DNA from: an uncultured Lachnospiraceae bacterium
GTDB taxonomy: Bacteria; Bacillota; Clostridia; Lachnospirales; Lachnospiraceae
Direction: 5' to 3'
Assembly (NCBI GenBank): GCA_948470755.1
Contig: CAOKPU010000036.1
Span: 1-32,612, forward strand
Length of the DNA: 32,612 nt
Shown: one piece after another, positions 32,314 to 32,612 of the stretch
Position numbering within the stretch: the first letter of the stretch is position 1
How the letters are laid out: each line of letters starts with the position of its first letter
Notes under the pieces: model-generated
The model's database searches: none
Seen by the model: the letters and a program-made list of their open reading frames with translations, nothing else
Told to the model about the DNA's origin: nothing
Program-made: the position numbers and the translations under genes

Positions 32314-32553
32314 ATGAAAAGTATTATGATTAAGCTGGAAACCATTGAGGATGTCAAAGAATTTGTCAGCATTATGGTTCAGTTTAACGGATATTTTGAT
32401 TTGGCTTCCGGCAGATATATTGTAGATGCGAAATCCGTAATGGGGATTTTTAGTATGGATTTATCAAAAGCATTGGAGCTGCGCATCTTGGAAACGAACG
32501 AGCAGAAAGAAGAGATTATGGCTGCTTTGAAGTCCTTTATTGTAGAAGAGTGA
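32314..32553 (+). CDS. HPr-like protein lacking the active-site histidine (Crh-like)
   Basis: The 79-aa protein has the size and secondary-structure order of HPr. The region around the regulatory serine is recognisable: GRYIVDAKSVMGIFSMDLSK compares with GKTVNLKSIMGVMSLGIAK in Bacillus HPr, placing Ser41 at the Ser46 position. The N-terminal active-site motif HARPA is absent, and the protein contains no histidine, so it cannot carry phosphate from enzyme I. This is reminiscent of Bacillus Crh, which keeps Ser46 but not His15. Whether HPr kinase recognises it is unknown. It has its own promoter with paired repeats and AGAGGA upstream of the start. A tRNA gene begins 6 nt after the stop. Confidence 0.72.
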   Translation: MKSIMIKLETIEDVKEFVSIMVQFNGYFDLASGRYIVDAKSVMGIFSMDLSKALELRILETNEQKEEIMAALKSFIVEE

Positions 32554-32559
32554 CATTGT

Positions 32560-32612
32560 GCAGATATAGTATATCGGTAGTACATCAGCTTCCCAAGCTG
32601 AGGGGGTGGGTT
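32560..32612 (+). tRNA. tRNA-Gly(CCC), cut by the window end
   Basis: The 5' part of a tRNA starts with GCAGATA (acceptor 5' strand). It continues with a D-arm GTAT...GTAC and an anticodon arm TCAGC-TTCCCAA-GCTGA, giving anticodon CCC (reads GGG, Gly). The variable loop and the start of the T-arm (GGGGGTGGGTT) follow, and the 3' end lies beyond the window. It begins 6 nt after the HPr-like stop codon, so it probably shares that gene's transcript. Confidence 0.85.

Overview
The window looks like chromosomal DNA of a low-to-mid GC Gram-positive anaerobe, most likely a Lachnospiraceae-type Clostridia. The evidence is the sigma-A style promoters (TTGACA/TATAAT-like, 17-nt spacers), strong AGGAGG ribosome binding sites, lipoproteins with canonical lipoboxes, and a Firmicute gene set (HPr, WalJ/YycJ hydrolase, UPF0210 plus ACT pair, multi-gene sugar ABC operon). 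Every gene I can support is on the + strand. The organism assignment is inference from gene content, not from a search.

Layout. 1-3959: a CheV-type chemotaxis coupling protein with its terminator, a degenerate Sir2-like protein, and a very acidic/lysine-rich single-pass membrane protein. 3982-6122: hisH and hisF (abutting), then ung and a terminator. 6138-8186: a strong promoter overlapped by a perfect palindrome, a TrmB-like regulator and an overlapping diaminopimelate decarboxylase gene. 8195-8422: a tRNA-Leu(CAA) unit with its own promoter and terminator. 8572-9364: a promoter, a LicT/BglG-type ribonucleic antiterminator (RAT) overlapping an intrinsic terminator, a long leader with six 15-bp tandem repeats, and then ptsH (HPr). 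9541-10327: nagB and a terminator. 10486-17168: an orphan anti-sigma-like zinc-finger protein, polA, coaE, a large FtsA-like actin-fold protein and a WalJ-like metallo-hydrolase. 17203-18855: ACT-domain protein plus UPF0210 protein, then a terminator. 19101-31484: an accessory-looking cluster of three paralogous lipoproteins, two sugar-type ABC permeases, a long coiled-coil membrane fusion protein and a MacB-periplasmic-domain-like membrane protein. 31465-32612: tcdA, an HPr-like protein without histidine, and the 5' part of tRNA-Gly(CCC).

How the parts work together. Two themes stand out. First, PTS regulation: the HPr at 9107 keeps the catalytic His15 but has Lys where the regulatory Ser46 should be, and it lies behind a RAT/terminator switch of the kind operated by PRD antiterminators that HPr itself phosphorylates. 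The small protein at 32314 resembles HPr around the Ser46 motif but contains no histidine at all. Together they suggest a division of labour between a transport HPr and a Crh-like regulatory protein. Second, the 19-31 kb cluster mixes importer parts (solute-binding lipoproteins and MsmF/MsmG-type permeases) with exporter-like parts (membrane fusion protein and MacB-like domain) and encodes no ATPase. This is the best candidate for an undescribed system. A compact, hairpin-rich element at 25921-26050 sits inside that operon and may be a dispersed structured repeat.
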